Shown: piece after piece, positions 63,911 through 64,000 of the stretch
Numbering within the stretch: position 1 is the first letter of the stretch
Layout of the letters: every line of letters begins with the position of its first letter
Assembly (NCBI GenBank): GCA_016787265.1
Contig: JAEUVF010000015.1
Coordinates: 117,421-181,420, forward strand
Source: Flavipsychrobacter sp.
GTDB taxonomy: Bacteria; Bacteroidota; Bacteroidia; Chitinophagales; Chitinophagaceae
DNA length: 64,000 nucleotides
Reading direction: 5' to 3'
Program-made: the position numbers and the translations under genes
Notes under the pieces: generated by a model
The model's database searches: none
Seen by the model: the letters and a program-made list of their open reading frames with translations, nothing else
What the model was told of the DNA's origin: nothing

Positions 63911-64000
63911 ATGGCACCTACCTACTCTCCCGCCTGTTATAGCAGTACCATCGGCCATGAGGGGCTTAACTTCTCTGTTCGGTATGGGAAGAGGTGAACA
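63911..64000 (-). rRNA. 5S ribosomal RNA, partial (3' part)
   Basis: The reverse complement contains CTCTTCCCATACCGAACAGA, GAAGTTAAGCCC and GGCCGATGGTACTGC, ending in GGGAGAGTAGGTAGGTGCC: the conserved 5S sequence. The 5' third lies beyond the window. As 5S is normally last in an operon, 23S and 16S should lie to the right, on the same strand. Confidence 0.95.

Overview
The window looks like chromosomal DNA from a member of the Bacteroidota, most likely the Chitinophagaceae or a near relative. This rests on gene content: a TPP-riboswitch-linked TonB receptor, DUF4954, DUF4835/PorD and DUF4296 proteins, a lipoprotein-type TamA partner (TamL), GIN-domain proteins, a RRM/Gly-rich RNA-binding protein and a LuxC-like acyl-CoA reductase. 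Several genes also have TAnnTTTG -7 promoter elements close to the start codon, and clear Shine-Dalgarno sequences are scarce. No phage, insertion sequence or CRISPR array was seen.

Layout. 0-0.5 kb: a toxin-antitoxin pair cut by the window edge. 0.5-7.1 kb: envelope and housekeeping genes, mostly on the minus strand (HPP membrane protein, cold-shock-domain protein, SDR, ExbB/ExbD-type proton channel, SPFH protein, PepT), with prmC on plus. 7.1-18.9 kb: mainly plus-strand genes (CPBP protease, NamZ-like DUF1343, fmt, bestrophin, DUF4403 lipoprotein, mgtE, glmS, DUF4954), with an FKBP isomerase and a SET protein on minus. 18.9-25.4 kb: minus strand, with a large secreted protein, der, era, an initiator tRNA and two GIN-domain proteins. 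25.4-28 kb: a TPP riboswitch and its TonB-dependent receptor. 28-36.2 kb: rhodanese, PASTA protein, ddl, ferredoxin, acyl-CoA reductase, HtrA protease, alpha-amylase and ispH.

36.3-41.6 kb is the most unusual part. It holds two related signalling modules, each with a multi-spanning membrane protein, a histidine kinase and a NarL/LuxR-type response regulator. Between them lies an uncharacterised 129-residue protein behind the only long non-coding stretch in the window. Most of this block is visibly more AT-rich than its surroundings, and the change falls sharply near 40.08 kb, inside the second module.

41.6-47.5 kb is a minus-strand gene series: bamD, rpoZ, coaBC, porD-like, DUF4296, then the two subunits of a CoA transferase with an isoprenoid-synthase-like gene between them. 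47.5-64 kb carries an OmpA-family protein, a polyprenyl synthetase, recJ, htpG, the tamB-tamL pair, the ribosomal genes rpsF-rpsR-rplI, an RNA-binding protein, a small lipoprotein and the 3' part of a 5S rRNA, which marks an rRNA operon running in from the right edge.

Much of the content serves the cell envelope: BamD, TamB/TamL, OmpA, HtrA, PASTA protein, Ddl, GlmS, NamZ-like enzyme and a T9SS-associated PorD-like protein. Apart from the 36-41 kb island, most genes are recognisable core functions.
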